From Stercorarius parasiticus (Eukaryota > Chordata > Aves > Charadriiformes > Stercorariidae): a stretch of DNA of 64,000 nucleotides. Every line of letters starts with the position of its first letter. The first letter of the stretch is position 1. Below are positions 26,465 to 40,723 of the stretch, one piece after another. A program made the position numbers and the translations under genes. The DNA lies in the NCBI GenBank assembly GCA_013396915.1, contig VWZL01004368.1:625066-689065 (forward strand), in the 5' to 3' direction. The notes below the pieces were generated by a model. It made no database searches and was not told the origin of the DNA. It saw only the letters and a program-made list of their open reading frames with translations.

Positions 26465-29400
26465 TTTCACATTTGTCGTCTTCTTGTTTGGTGACCTTGA
26501 TTCTGATTTTTTTCAGTCCAGATGATTTACCTCTTCCTGCATGGACTCCATTCCATAACTTTGCTCGTTCATGCCTGCACTTCACTTTTTCTTCACTACA
26601 TCTTCTCTAGCCATAAATATTAATTCAGAAGAGGAAACGCTACTGTTGATTTGAGTTTATCTTCTAGCAGTTAAATTTAAAAATCTAGAGAAGCTCAATG
26701 TTTTAAGTGCTGTTAGGTTTGTATTCAATGTAGCAAAACTACTGAGAATGTTTTGAGTGTATACACCTTGCTGTATGTCTGAAGTTCTGAAGTAAACTTC
26801 ACATTAAGTACCTATTAATTATATTAATTCAATTTTTAGTGCTGGAGTCAGGGGTTTGCAGCTCCTGAGGTGACATTAGGTGAGCATTAGTGAGGTTAAG
26901 AAATAATTATTGCTTTATGTATGTGCTTGGCAAGGATGCAAGAGAAAATGCAGCAAAAGCAGTTTGCTACTGCTTCAGAGCAGGAGCCCTTGGGGCACTG
27001 TGATGTCTCAGTTGCCTACATGCAAACTGCAGAGGCCCTGAAGTAGAACCATCCCGGCGCTGAACCCTCAGTCAGGTTTCAGGGCAAGGCTAGAGAGGGC
27101 TCAGACCTGTGTTAACAGATTTCAAAAATGTGACTATGAAGAACATTTTGGCTTAGATGTTGGGCCCTTATCTGGATGTAATGTGCTACATGAAGAATCT
27201 CACGATCGACTCTGGTGAATTCGGGGAAATAATATGTATTTTTGGAGGTATATCGGATCCCTCAGGAAATGGAACAGAAACTCTGACTTTAGTTGTAAAC
27301 TTAAATTGAAACTGAAGATTGAAGGGGAAATTCACATTGTAACTGCTCAGCAGTAGTAATTTGTGAACAAGGAATGGTGTGTCATGGAGGGCAAGGTGGC
27401 CCAACTGCAGAACAGGTTAAACTGGCTGCAAGCAGGGATGCCAGACTCTTTGTAGAACAGCTTACGGTGGTAGGACTCGTTCCGATGCATTGCTCATTAA
27501 ATATTTTTGTATTTAAGCACAAATGTGTGTTTAATTCACCTCAAATGGTACAATAACAATTCACCAACAAGAGGAGTCCAGTCTAGATGGTTTACTTCTA
27601 CGTATTTGGTATTAACTCTGTGTAGTCCTGTATGCTGTGTACACAACATGCATCTCTGGCTGCTGCTGCTACTGCAGCGGGTGGTGCCATTCTGCTAGTA
27701 GCATGTTTAACATGCAGTTTCTAGGTACTTAGCCAGGCAAACAGGGCTAAGCTGTGTTTAGCTAGTCACATATGCAGCAGAACAAGTGACAGGCTGGAGA
27801 ATGTGTTTGCAATATGCTGCAGGAAATGATGAGTGAGAAGGCGGCCTTCTCTGGTTTTTTTGAGACCTACTGTCACTCCACTATTAGTGCGGAATTGTGA
27901 GAACCCCAGCTCATTAGATTTGGGTATCTTAGAAGTTAGTTGTAGTGCCCTGAAGAAAATAGAAGCTTTGAGGCAAAAAAATTATATCAATCTGCAGACA
28001 AATAACAAGAAAAGATGAAAAGATTTTTTTAACTGCAGAGATTCCATTTTTCAATATAATAACATTTCAAAATGTTATATGAAAAGTGTGCCTTCAGGAA
28101 ATGTAATCTCAAATGACAAAGGATAGTAGTTTTAATGTAAAAAATAAATTACATAAATCATATAACTTTAAATGCACTTAATTTTTATTTTAATGTCAAT
28201 AATGCACGTGAAATCTTTGAAATTATTTTTAAAGTAATATAGTACTGAATGAAAATGTCAGAATTCTTGAGAAATGTCGGTGGTTTTCAGGATTTCTTCT
28301 ATGATCTGATCAGCTTTTAGGGAAAAGCAAATTCACGGAAGATTTGTAACTTTTTTCAAATGTGATTTCTAACGTTATATTCTCATTTCCATATCTTTTC
28401 CTTTCTATTCACGGTTCATCTACAAATGTTAACTATTATCCTGTCTCCTTCAGTGATCTCTGTGTCCTTTTTAAGTTTCCCTGCATCTCTATTTAGGCAT
28501 ATTCATTTCCCATGTAAATATACATAGGCATATTTATCTTCATGTATATACTGAACCTACTTAAGCCATTGCACTATTGCTTTATTTTCCCTCACTCCTA
28601 CATAAACCTGCCTGCCCATATGCATCACAACTGTTCAGTAAAGCAGAAAATCTCACTGCTGTTAAATACTGAATAGCAATTTCTCTTGCTGGTTGAAGTA
28701 TTTACCTGATTGTACCTACAAAACATGATTGTTCTTCAAGGCAGGGATTCCTTTCTTTATGCATTATATCACTGATGATGTTCACTTTTGTATTTACCAG
28801 AATTTAACTTGTTAGTGTTGTATTGGCTAGTGTTTAACAGTATTGCTCTGCTTTACCAGTATGAAGAATAACTTGCTGTGGATATGAGTGGTGTGTCGTG
28901 GTGCAGTAATCTTCTAGGATTATTGGCTTGAGGGCAACAACGTTCAGTAGTGACAAACAATGGGAATCATCACATGTTCTTCAATCTGCTGGCACCTGGT
29001 TTAAGTTTTTAATTTCTATGGGTCTAAGGGCTGTCAAAGGACATGCGATGTGTTGCTTTTAAGACCTTGGTTAGCAATTACAGTTTTATGATCTGGTTTG
29101 GAATATTTAGTCATTGGAATGACTTGGTCCCTAGGATAAAGTCTAGATTCTGGGGTTAAAAACTGTCATTCTTGCTAGTTCTTGGTAGTAGTAACTCATT
29201 TCACTGTGTATGCTGTTGAACAAATTCTGATTCACACTTTCCAGTTGGTTGTTATAACTCCTTCAGATGCTTTAGAGTACACAGTAAGGTTGCTCTGACA
29301 GGATAGTAAGCCTAACTGACATAACAAAGAAAAGGAAATAAAGCAAACCATCAGTGCCTCCCTTTTGGGACAAGGTGCAAATTGATCTCCTATTTATTTC

Positions 29401-29634
29401 TTATAAGCCTTCTGTGTCTGGCACTTCTTGCATGTATTTTGTTTGGAAAGCACAGTTAAATGTGCAAGTGATTACTGCATGAATTCATAGATGTAACTTA
29501 GAATCCATAATGTTAAGCAGATGGTTTGATAAGAAGTCTAAAACCAATATTTCAACATCCCCAAGCAAGCCCTTTTGCATCAAATTGTATAAGATTTTTT
29601 CATAATACAGAGTAAAATGCACAGTTAGATGCAT

Positions 29635-29664
29635 CTGTGTGTACGTGTGTATATATATATGTAT
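29635..29664. repeat. TG/TA microsatellite
   Basis: Alternating TG then TA dinucleotides, interrupted once. Likely length-variable. Confidence 0.75.
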
Positions 29665-31111
29665 CTGTACTGTATAAAAATACTGAGATAAAGATCTATT
29701 CTGCAAAAGTGGGGCTGCAATTTAGTTCCATGTGGAAAGACTGCACAAAGTTAACGGTAAGTAGAAAGCAGAATTCAGCACAAACCGTTCTGGGCGGAAA
29801 ATTTCAAATATGCTGTCTGTGCAGAACACCTGTTCCTACTGGTCCAAAAAGTACAGTGCTTCATGAACCCTGGCGATTCATTCATTAGTATCATCAAGAC
29901 AGGTCCACAACTACTTGGGTATGGAGAATGGACTACTGCTTTGATATGAATGTCAGAGTTGAAGTACTGTAGGAATGTATGATGTGAAAAATGGTGCAAG
30001 TTAAGCAAAACTGTTGATATAACGTGTTTGAGCAGCTTTAAAATAATTAGAAACCAGCACGTAGTCCTAAACCTACCCATCTCCCATACCTATGATTTAG
30101 TGCTAAGTGGGAATGGTAAACAGTAGTAAAGCACATTCTTTTGGGCAGAGACTGGGCAATTGTACAGGAAGGGTTAAAAGCAAACTTCCCATGAAAGGAA
30201 GTTTATCAAATACTACGTCTCGAAGAGGTAAATTTGATTTCAGAAATGGACCTTTAGTTACATTGTACCAAATTCAGTGAATTGAGTAAAAAATAAAAAG
30301 TAGACGTGTCTCAGATTAATCCAATTTGGCTAATATTGATAATAATGTCAGAACAGTCACCCAAGAATGCCATAAATATCGATGAGTGCAGAAAGACAAA
30401 TAAACAGTCTGTCTGCTCTTTTTAATAAAGTTTAAGCACGTACCTTACAAAACACTTTCAGTGATGTTTGAGAACTAATTTCTAAAGCCATGCCAAGGTT
30501 TGAGCTCACTTCTCTGAGTTCACAAACGTTACCAAGGGGAAAACCAACTCAAAATGGAACCTGATCTCATTCTGAAGAAAAAGTCTCTTTAGTTCGGTTT
30601 GCATTTCGACTGCGCTCAAGAGGTATTAATATGTTCAAGACCGTTTTCTTGCACTGAGTGGATCATAAATGTCCTGATATCATGATTACCTATGCTGGAT
30701 AAATAGCACTCAGAGGTTACTCCAGTTAATATTTTATTACTTTTACCCATTTATGCTAGGTTAGAGGTCACTGCTGTCCTCAGTCTAATCTCAGCAAATT
30801 TACTGTGAATTTCCAGAGTCTCCAGCCTCTTTGGTCAGTGTCTTTTTATATTAACTCTGACCTTGCAACAGGAGTTCTTACGAAAACAGATATATAAAAT
30901 ATTTGAGGTAACAATAGAAACACCATGGTCAGTATATGGTGAAACCACTTCAGAGCAATAAATCATTGAAAGGTAATGCTTGTGTTTGTCAGAATTTGTC
31001 AGTTTTTGTCACAACAATCATATATGGGGTTTTGACAAAGATGTCCTTGATGTTAGAAGACTTCACTAGATAACACTTTTAGAACACAAATCCAAAGGGG
31101 AATTTTTTATC

Positions 31112-31133
31112 TTTAAATAAAGATTTATTTAAA
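31112..31133. repeat. AT-rich inverted repeat, 10 bp arms
   Basis: TTTAAATAAA and TTTATTTAAA are exact reverse complements separated by GA. In DNA this AT-rich it may be chance. Confidence 0.55.
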
Positions 31134-33521
31134 AATAGGTTTCAAGAATACAGTGCTGTTACTTGACCTGTCTAGTATGGATGTAGAATTTGGGGAGGTG
31201 TTGCCCAATTTATGAAATGGTGAATATTTTTTAACTGCGTTTTTCAGTATTAGACCTCAAATGTTCTATCCAATTATCTTTAAGTATAAATAGAAGAAAT
31301 AAATTCTGGTTCAGAATAATGAACTTCTCGGTCATGTTTAATTTATTAAATGTATTTGAGACATCTAGCATGCAAGATGTTAAGTTACTTCTCAGGGAGG
31401 ACCATACAGAAATGATTCAGTGTTGTGGATTTGTAGATAGCATGCAACCTCCTAAATTTAATTTCTGGATGAGACTATTGAGATGTCTTGTCCAACCCTA
31501 TGGCTGATAGAAATGTTTGTACAGCATATAGACTTCCATTGTGCATTGTCATATATTCTGCTCACTATAAGTAATACCTAGAATGAGTCTGTCCTTCTGG
31601 CAAAATAAAATTTGGCTGAAAAATACAATTTCTCACTTAATACATTCATACAGTGTTTTGCCTAAATTTTTCCAGAGTAAAAAATACTTCCAGAAATGAA
31701 TTGGTGGGATTTAATCCTGATATTTTTTAATTTTATTTTTAATTCACTCAAAGCCATTTTCAGTTTTTGGTTCTAAATTACAGTGTGCGTGATTTTAATA
31801 TTATTCTCATCTCATTGTATACATATAATAGTATGTGAATACCAAAACTAGTTTGTTACAAAAGAATATCTCCTTTCCTAATTGTGTATCAGATAGACTA
31901 AACAAATGGTTTTATAGCCATCATTCAGTTTTCAGAGCTCACGTATTTCAAATCTTTAATGACTGCTGCTCTACTTTCTTTTGTGGCACAAACATGATTT
32001 GACAATAAAGACACAGAATATTTCTAATCAAAAGGAATATGACTGCAAAGGAAAATAAAATGTAGATACAGTAAATGTCAAACTATGACTAAATTGGACA
32101 AGTACAGAACATTCAGACCTGATTTGCTTTAAAGTGTCTAAATCATCAGAATTCAAAAGCTAGTGTTTTGATAGCAAAATAGCCTTCTTTAATGAAATTA
32201 CTTTCTTTATCCCCAAGGAAATTAAAGTATAGTCAGATTTTCTGTAAAAATATAACACAAATTCATAGGAAAAATACATGTTTTTAAAAACAGAGAAAAA
32301 TTAAATAAGATAGAAAGAGGTAGTCAGTTCTTAATTTCCTTAATTTCTTCAGAACAAGTCCAGTGGAGTGCTGGAGTTGATGTAATTGCTACATACAATT
32401 GAAAGGAAGTATCACAAAATGTGTTCTACTTTTGCTAATTATACTGCAACCAGCCAAAATATAAACTAGGAAACGTCACATTGGAATGGGCTCCTATTTT
32501 ACAAAGCACTGGAACGTACATACTCTTCACTGTGTCACCTTCTGTCTTTTGATATGTCAGTCCACTGGTTTTTAATGTGAGTTAGGTATTTATTTACTTT
32601 CATTTTCTTAGAAAACTTCAGCCTTAAAGTTTACCAACTGTTTAAGTGCTTTGATGGATAAGGCTTTATTGAAATAGCTCCTGTATGAACACATGGTAGA
32701 GAATCTTGTGAAAATACAGCAATGTAGAGTGGGAGAGAAAAAAGTAGGTCCTCTTTCAATGAATGGAGAAGAGCAGGGCTTCTGGAAATCAGGTAGCTTT
32801 AATTTTAAGAGATGAAGCCAAGAAGTCAGTCTGTGTGTGTGCGTATGAAGTAACTACGTATGATGGAATTAAATGCTCTAATGGAGTTTGACAGACTGGC
32901 ACTCCTGCACTTTATCAGAGGTTACTTTTAAGAAAGCTCCTGGGAAAGCCTGCTTTGATAAAAGAGTATGGTTAACTTTCATTTTTAAACAAGGAACCTT
33001 CATTCTGTTTTGTTTATTCATTGTGTATAATCAAAAACCCTTATCAAAATTCTGACTAACTCCCATCTTCCAAATAACTGCTAAAGGAAGCAATGGGGTA
33101 CGTTCTGTTAATCAAGTTACTTTTGCTACGATTTTAGTAATTTTTAGGAGAATGCTAGTATTTTGTGAACAACATAAAAACATTTACTCTGTCTTAGGAA
33201 AATAGGATTTAAAATTAATCTTAGAACCAGGCAGATATAGTTAGAACCCTACACTGGAATAATTCTGGAAATGTTCAGAAATTATAAATAAAATGGGGGC
33301 AGTTTTGACGTTCTTTGCAAAATACCTTTCAATTGTTTTTATTACTCTTTTATTTAATACACTCTTCAGTAATAGATGACAAAAATACCTTTTTTAAAAT
33401 GAGGAAAGTTGTTTGATTTGAAATATTTGTTTTCATAATTTTATTTCAGAGCAAATACTGAAACTTTGGTCTTTTTCCCCATTCAAATTAAAATACTTTT
33501 CAAAACTATAAAACCCATTGC

Positions 33522-33556
33522 AAAAAAAAAAAACAAAACCAAAACCAAAAAAACCA
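33522..33556. repeat. A/C-rich low-complexity tract
   Basis: A run of 12 A followed by imperfect AAAACC units, about 35 bases. Confidence 0.75.
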
Positions 33557-33892
33557 CTTTTGCCTTCCACATATGACCCCCCCAGTATTTTTTTAAAAAA
33601 ATGTGTGTAGAACTTCTTTTTTTATTACTCCTTGCTGCATAAGAAACCTATGACCTGTTTTTCTTAAATTTTGTAATGTTCTGATGAGAAGCTTGATTAA
33701 GTTGTACAGTTAATGAGAAATGAAAAAACGTTGCTTGACGTGGAGAAATACCTCATTTAGTCACTGAAGGGCAGGCTAATATTTGTATGCTTTGCTTGTC
33801 TTAGATAAATCTAGAATTTGCACTACAGTTCATGAATTGCTACTGGCAAGAGCTATATTAGATAGGTTTGCTTTTTAGCAAGAAAATTACTA

Positions 33893-33905
33893 GTGTGTGT
33901 GTGTG
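33893..33905. repeat. GT microsatellite
   Basis: Six GT units plus one G. Confidence 0.75.
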
Positions 33906-34739
33906 ATGTTCTCAAAAGTAGATGAACAGGCCTGGCTCAAAGGAGATGATAATAACATTTTTAATGAGGAGGGAAAACATACTGGTGTTACTGGAATGCT
34001 GGTAGCTAATTTTTGATGTTAAATGGTTTAAATGCTCTGTTCCATTTATTTCAGTACTCTTCTTGATATGTTTTTTGCATGTAGAATGTTCCATGATTAT
34101 ATTTTCTGTGGACTATCGATTCTTTTCCTGTATTGTTCACTTGGCAGATCATTACTTCAGTAATTCATTTGTTTTTCTGTCTTTTACATTGTTCTTAAAG
34201 TGAAAATGGGTGAATTAGACATGCTTTAAGAACCAAAACAGCCAGAATATCCATGAATGTCTAGTTTCTGTCTACTTAGATTAGGTAAAATAAAATAGTT
34301 GTTTTCAAATAAATTGTGTAACAGAGAGTGAACAGACTACTGTGAAACTAATCCATCTGTCATATAATGCTACATTACCGTATTACATCAGCAGCCCATT
34401 TTTTTAAAATGCCAAATATAATTGATACTGAAAGCTTACCATACTGTAATACAATTATTAAGAACGACTTTTTTACAAGAGCATAATTTAAAAGTTACTG
34501 GTAAAAATCTGTTTTGATGGTAGCAGTTGTATTTCTGTATTTAATGGAGTTTAATGCCTCAGAGCAATTTCAAGGACCAAGAGAGCTAGAAATTTAGTTT
34601 TTACACAGTATCTCAGTTCCCTAGATGCTGAAATATTAGCAGAAGACTAACTTGCCTCCTTCTGTCTTCCCCCACCACAGGACAAAAAGCAATGCAGAAA
34701 TAACCAAATTATTTAGGCTTTATCTATTCCATATGTTGG

Positions 34740-34923
34740 TGAAACACTGAACCAGGTTGTCCGGAGAGGTGGTAGATGCCTCATGCCTGGAAACATTCAA
34801 GGTCAGGTTGGATGGGGCTCTGAGCAACTTGTTCTAGTTGAAGATGTCCCTGCTCACTGCAGGGAGGTTGGACTAGATGATCTTTGGAGGTCCCTTCCAC
34901 ACAAACTATTCTATGATTCTATG
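34740..34923 (+). mobile_element. CR1 LINE 3' end, sense
   Basis: About 184 bp of CR1: GGAAACATTCAAGGTCAGGT, GGGCTCTGAGCAACTTG and GGTTGGACTAGATGATC, ending TATTCTATGATTCTATGA. The 5' truncation falls just at the end of ORF2. It faces the antisense CR1 that begins about 670 bp downstream. Confidence 0.93.
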
Positions 34924-35594
34924 ACATAAGTGTTCTTCCTTGCAGTTTCATTGTGAATGGAGAAGTAATCCTGTGCTTTGATCACCTTCCTCATCAGCTA
35001 TTGTCCAGAGCAGGTTAGAGAACCTCGAAATATATGCGGGCTCATTTTCCAAATCTGTATTCCATTTTCCTATCAATGTTTACCCTGAAATGTTATTTCT
35101 GTCAATGTAATTTTAAACATTTCTTGTAATTACTTCTTCCCTCTCAGCATTTAAAGGATAATGATATTGCGGTTTTTTTAAAAGGTCTCCTCCTTACTTG
35201 GCAATAGCTGCTTCTAAAATGATCTGCTGCCGTCATGTGGCTTTGTAATGTTTGGGATCATCTGACAAGCGAGGAAAAGAGATTCCAACCAGACAAATTT
35301 AGATTTAAAACCATTAGTAACAGATGACGTAAGAAAACTGTACCAATTTAGAAAACATCTGCTTTTGTGGACTTCAGAATTTTGACAATATTTTGGAGTA
35401 AATGTAAGTATTCTGCTGAGAAATGTCACTTTTTTTAGGTAGATGAATATATCATCACTCTGCTATAGCCTATAGTTAATATTTTTGTGAACGTTTTTCG
35501 TGAAGGCAAAATGTGCCATTAGCTATCTTTCAGTTTTGTAACTGAGTTAGCTGTGGATAAGCTTACTTAGACCTTGTTTTGCATCTCCTACAAA
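34924..35594. other. Intronic DNA between two CR1 copies
   Basis: Unique AT-rich sequence with no recognised feature. It would form the loop if the two flanking CR1 copies paired in RNA. Confidence 0.5.
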
Positions 35595-36064
35595 AATCAT
35601 AGAATCATAGAATGGTTTGGGTGGGAAGGGACCTTAAAGATCATCTAGTTCCAACCCCCCTGCCATGGGCAGGGACACCTCTTACTCGATCAGGTTGCTC
35701 AAAGCCCCATCCAGCCTGGCCTTGAACACTTCCAGGGATGTGGCATTCACAGCTTCTCTGGGCAACCTGGTCCAGTGCCTCACCACCCTTACAGTAAAGA
35801 ATTTCTTCCTGATATCCAATCTAAATCTCCCCTCTTCCAGTTTGAAACTGTTACCCTGCATCCTATCATTACACTCCCTGATAAAGAGTCCCTCCCCATC
35901 CTTCCTCTAGGCCCCTTTAGGTCTTGGAAGGCTGCTATAAGGTCTCCGTGGAGCCTTCTCTTCTCCAGGTTGAACAACCCCAACTCTCTCAGCCTGTCTT
36001 CATAGCATAGGTGCTCCAGCCCTCTGATCATCTTCGTGGCCCTCCACTGGACCCGTTCCAACGG
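35595..36064 (-). mobile_element. CR1 LINE 3' portion, antisense
   Basis: The + strand starts with the inverted terminal repeats (AATCATAGAATCATAGAATG) and runs through the 3' end into the ORF2 C-terminus, stopping after GGACCCGTTCCAACGGGT. On the minus strand it translates to [20 protein letters not shown] and [20 protein letters not shown], familiar CR1 ORF2 C-terminal blocks. It is well preserved, about 470 bp, and 5'-truncated. Confidence 0.94.
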
Positions 36065-37389
36065 GTGCCAAAATATGTGCTTGTGTTTTCTCCTTTAAAA
36101 TCTTAGCCTGTATACTGACCAGGGTACCAGAATCTATTCTGGTTTATGTGTTGTTGGGTTTTTTCCTGTTGAATTTTGACATTTTTCTTTTGTTCCTCCT
36201 TGGAAAAAAATCCAAACCTTTTGAAAATTTTTGTAATATTGTTTTGAAAAACCATTTGGGATCTCAGAGATCAGGTTTCCAGTTGAGCTTGTCTGTTTCT
36301 GAAATATACAAGAGACCCCATTTTTAATGTCAGGACCATTATACCACAAAGGATCAGTCCAACTCTGGAAACATCTTGGCTTTGAAAGAACATATTTTTG
36401 AAATATGTATTTTGCCTAAGAAATGTTATTTCTGTCTCTGGTAACACAGTTTAGAATCTCATCACAGCCTGAAATATTCATAAATATTATAGTTTTAGCT
36501 GCTTTAAATTTTTTTTATTTTATTCTGAATGAAGTATTCTTACAGAAAACCCTCTATTAATATAAATAATTTTTCATCAAGGCCTCCTTCATCAAGCTGT
36601 GTTTCCTTCTCAAGTACCCATAGTGATGCTTCCTTTTCCTCTGTCATTATAACCAATGTTTCATGCGTGTGATGGAAATAATGATTTTACTGAAAGCAGA
36701 GATACAATTTCCAAAATTATCATTGACTTTAGTGGTTTTGAAATTTCACCATCTGGATGTGGTTTTTAACTCCTTTGTATAATCTTTCTCTGGTTTGGTT
36801 GTGCAACACTAGCGTTCAAGGTTTGAGAAAGTTGTATTTCTAGTTAATTCTAGTTAATAATATCTAAGTTCCAAGAAAAACATAAATAAACTGAAATGCT
36901 TTTCTTTGTCTATTTGGAATTTAAACACGAAAACCATTCATTTAAAGTGGTAACTTTTGAATGAGTGCGTAGATTTTTATATTTTCTGTGTCTGATTGTG
37001 ATTGTGACATTTCCTAAATATAGAAAATGCTTCTTGGCTTGGAAAGGCCACAGTAAAAATAAGTTATGGAGTATTAATAGTATGAAACAATTTGAAAGAA
37101 TATTTGAATTATTTTTCAAGTGGTTAATTAAAAAAAATACAATATTTACTCATAATGGGCAAGGCACAGTAATGAAAAGCAAAAGAACTACTTGTATGAT
37201 TTGTAATAAACTACAAGCACTTTTTAAATGAAATGCTGGTTTTGTTGATTAAGCATATTAGATGCATAAGTAACACAAGAATATGCTTAAAATTGTCATT
37301 CCAAAAGCACAGTTCTAAATCAGCAAAGTGTGCAAAGTCTATCATATTGATGCAAGTTCAGTGGTGAACACACAGTGGGACAAGCCCAG

Positions 37390-37690
37390 TGGGACTGTTC
37401 ATCTAATTAGAAAAAGCTCAGGTCTCAATAATAATTGCATGGAAGCGGCATCAATTTTCAAATAAATTCAAAATAGCCTAGATTATTCTTAACAAATGAC
37501 AGAAGCTTGCCCTGCACTCATTTAATGTAAGCACAGGCTGCTAGTATATATAGTACCATCCTTGTTTTACAACCCGTTTGGAACATCACCTATTTGCTGT
37601 ATCTGACACAGCATGGATAAATAGGGCAAATGAATTTGAATCTTAATTAGAAATTCACAAATCGATAATTACAAATGCAGACATAAGAGT
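37390..37690. promoter_or_regulatory. Possible conserved intronic enhancer (homeodomain-site cluster)
   Basis: Within 300 bases there are several TAAT-core motifs: CTAATTAGAA, AATAATTGCATGG (POU-like), CTTAATTAGAAATTC and ATCGATAATTAC. The segment lacks low-complexity tracts and repeats, unlike its surroundings. This pattern is typical of conserved neural enhancers, but conservation cannot be seen from one sequence. Confidence 0.25.
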
Positions 37691-40600
37691 GATGAAAGAC
37701 AATGCTTCAATACAGAATATCTTTGGCTTTCCACTGTATTCTGTTTCCAAGTATTCTGTTTGAGGACAGAGTATGAACTATTTGCTCACACCGGTGATAT
37801 CGTACTGCAGAAGGAAAGGAACTAAAGGCAGAGGTGTCGGCGTCATAGGTATATATAGAAAATTAGGTTCTTCAAACTATCTCCATTGCATCCATTCAAT
37901 ATGATTGGAAACTTTTGTGTTGATTTGTCATTTGATTTTATGGTGTCAAATAATTACTTCAGCAAATAGAGGTTCTGAAAAGGATGAGACGAGTCATTCT
38001 TGTATTCTTTTCATTAAGTTACTCTCTAATTTAATGTTCATCGGAGAGTACTTAGGGCAGTTGCCTGTGTTGGTAGACCGGAGAAGCAATATTGCTACTT
38101 AGAGGGACGACAAACTGCTTTATTTTCACCAAGCTCAGATAGTTCAGGCATGACTGTCATTAACAGTTTGGTTAATCTTGCATGTTCTAAGCCAACTTTC
38201 AGCATTGTACTTTAGTCAAAAATCTAAATGTACTTTTATGGACTTGTTTTAAACTTTGTTTTCATCCCAAGTAGGAATGAAGAGTTGAAATAACCCAATT
38301 CTGCATTAAATGGAACATACTAAATTCTTTGATACAGAGATGTCAACAATCTCATTTCTACACACTTGATTTAGAAAAAGAGTTCTCGGCACTCCTGCCC
38401 TGAGATGGTTAGCTTTAGTTTGGTGAGCAACACTGAAATATTTTATCTGGCAGTCAGTTTGCCTGTATTGGTGCTTGTCAGTGCAGCCTCCTGGGATTTC
38501 TAGTTCCTGTATTTTGTGCTCTTTTCTTGTCTGTGAGGCAGCTTGACTAGCTGAACAAAGGCCCCTGGTTCAGTGAGTTGGGCAGCTCTCAGGTGGCACG
38601 GTGATGATTCAATTAAAGAAAGATATTGCAGTGATAGTTGGCATGTGTGGTGCAGGCAAAGAGCAGCTCATGTGGGAAGACAGAGAGTTTGAGGCTCCTA
38701 AAGTGTAACTCTGACAAGGTAGTTTACCCATTCATGTAAATATACAGATTTTTTGCCTCAGTGAACCACAGCAAAATACTTTCTTATAAATTCTCTCCAT
38801 TGCAGTAGATCTGCAATTGCAGGCTTTTTAGCTGGTAGAGGTCTCCACAGAAAATTTGTAGTATAATTGGCAGTGTGTGGGACATAGCGTACGTAGTACG
38901 ATGGAGTTTCAAGAGATGAGTACTGTTGAAAGCAAGAACAGTTACAGGTAATTCATTATCAGTATAATATTAGAAGAGGTGAGAATATATCTATCTACTC
39001 TGTATAGTTAGCATGTGTTGGAAAAAAGAAAAAATAGCCATTACATTATAAAGAACCTTGCAGCTTTCTCCTACCCTGGTGGCTTTTTTCAGCCCATGTT
39101 GCTTCATGTACCTCTCTGCATGGGAGGCTGGCTAAGGAAAGCCTCCTGCAACCTGCTGCCCAGATGCAGTAACGACCTTGGACTCTGAAACGTATTTAAG
39201 TAGGGAGGGGAAAAAATGTCTAGGGAATCTTGTTGCTTAGTGTAAGAGATTATTATGTATTGCAACTTCTTGTACTTTGTTAACAAGTCTTGATGAGGTT
39301 TGTAGTTAGTTCCGCTGGGATATTCCACCCCTACACTTGGGTAAAATGGAGAAGAAAGATTTTAGTAAAATGAACAAAGCTGTAGTGTGGGTGGACCATA
39401 GTACTGTCAATATAAGAACAATCCCCTGTTCTGAGGTACAATAACTGAGTACAAAATTATGCTTAGTTTCATTCTAGTATTCCTGGGTATACTTTTAATT
39501 CTCTGGCACTGAAATTTGTTTTAGTAACAGAAATTGAATTGAGATATCTGTAAATGCGTAAGTCAGTCAAGTCTTTGAGCTTTTACCATGTATCTCCTGA
39601 ACTTCAGTTAGTTCCAAGACCATTTCTTTCTTATTCTAGTCTTGGAATCCTTGTATCTAGTGTCCATCTTTATGTGGAATTGATTTAGGCTTGCTTTTAA
39701 GGGAAGAAAAAACTCTTGTCCTGCATTGACAAACTTTTTGAGTTTTCAACTTTTATTGTCTTAGAATTAATTAAAAAAACCCACTTGTTAAGAAGCAGTG
39801 ATGCTGAATTATGGTGCGAGGGGATAATTTTTGCAAGATGTATTGATGATTAGCAATGAATTTCATCTTTAGATTTAGAAATTTAAAGATCAGGGTCTTC
39901 CCAAACCACGTGGCACTGAAATCTAAGGAAGCATAAAAATTCTTCTCTCAGGAGTTGTATTCATTCCACCTAACCATAAGTAGCTAAAGGATACTAGTCC
40001 TGGTTTGTTGTTTAGACTTCCACTGTCAATACTGGAGAAAGACAGATACCTTTGGGTAGTGACTGATGATTAAAGATAGAAGAGGTGAATTGTACTCCAT
40101 ATGGCAGAAAACTCTTAGGATCGTATCAAAGAACATAGTCCTTCAACAGAACCATCACCTTCACTTCCCATTTTATACCTTTTAATCTGTCTTCCCTATG
40201 GCCAGATACCACTGACTCTGTGGGCTTGTTAGTTCTCTATGGGTTCTGCCCCTGGGGTGAGTCATGCATGTCTCCACGCCTGCCTCCCAGCGCGTTTGGA
40301 GCAGAGTCAGTGGTCATTATTAGGCAATGGCTCCTGTATCCTTTCTTTCTATGTCTTCTTTCTTTTTGCTTCATATAAGATGCATTGTCACTGTTGTCAT
40401 AGAGTTAGTCTTTGAAATAGATTTCGGAGTCCTTACATGTCAAGGTGAAGACTGCAAATTATCTTCACAATGAAACAAGTGAAGTTTTAAATATTAATAT
40501 TGTAAGTTTGGTCTGAGTTGCCTGTGTATCAGAAGGGTAGTGAGTTTTTGTCAGGGTTATAATTGCCACACTAGTAAACAAATTTCTTGAAGCATACATT

Positions 40601-40723
40601 TATTTAGAAATGCTTCTGTGGAATCCTTGCTGCACTTCCTTCTAGTTACACTTTTCCTGTTATTTGTGTGTAATGATGACTGAAAAGCTAAAAGATGTGC
40701 TTATACCACTTCCTTTTCTCCAG

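Larger units (their letters stand above)
26465..34739. other. Intronic DNA, no gene recognised
   Basis: Long AT-rich stretch. It holds a TG/TA microsatellite near 29.65 kb, an A/C-rich low-complexity tract near 33.53 kb and a GT run near 33.9 kb. A very AT-rich segment lies near 28.1-28.26 kb. No exon or transposon was recognised. Some segments (about 30.6-30.85 kb) look like unique, possibly constrained DNA but only an alignment could show that. Confidence 0.5.

Noticed and set aside
35665..36061. Open frames on both strands at 35.7-36.1 kb
   Set aside because: Fully explained by the antisense CR1 copy; the minus-strand frame is its ORF2 C-terminus.
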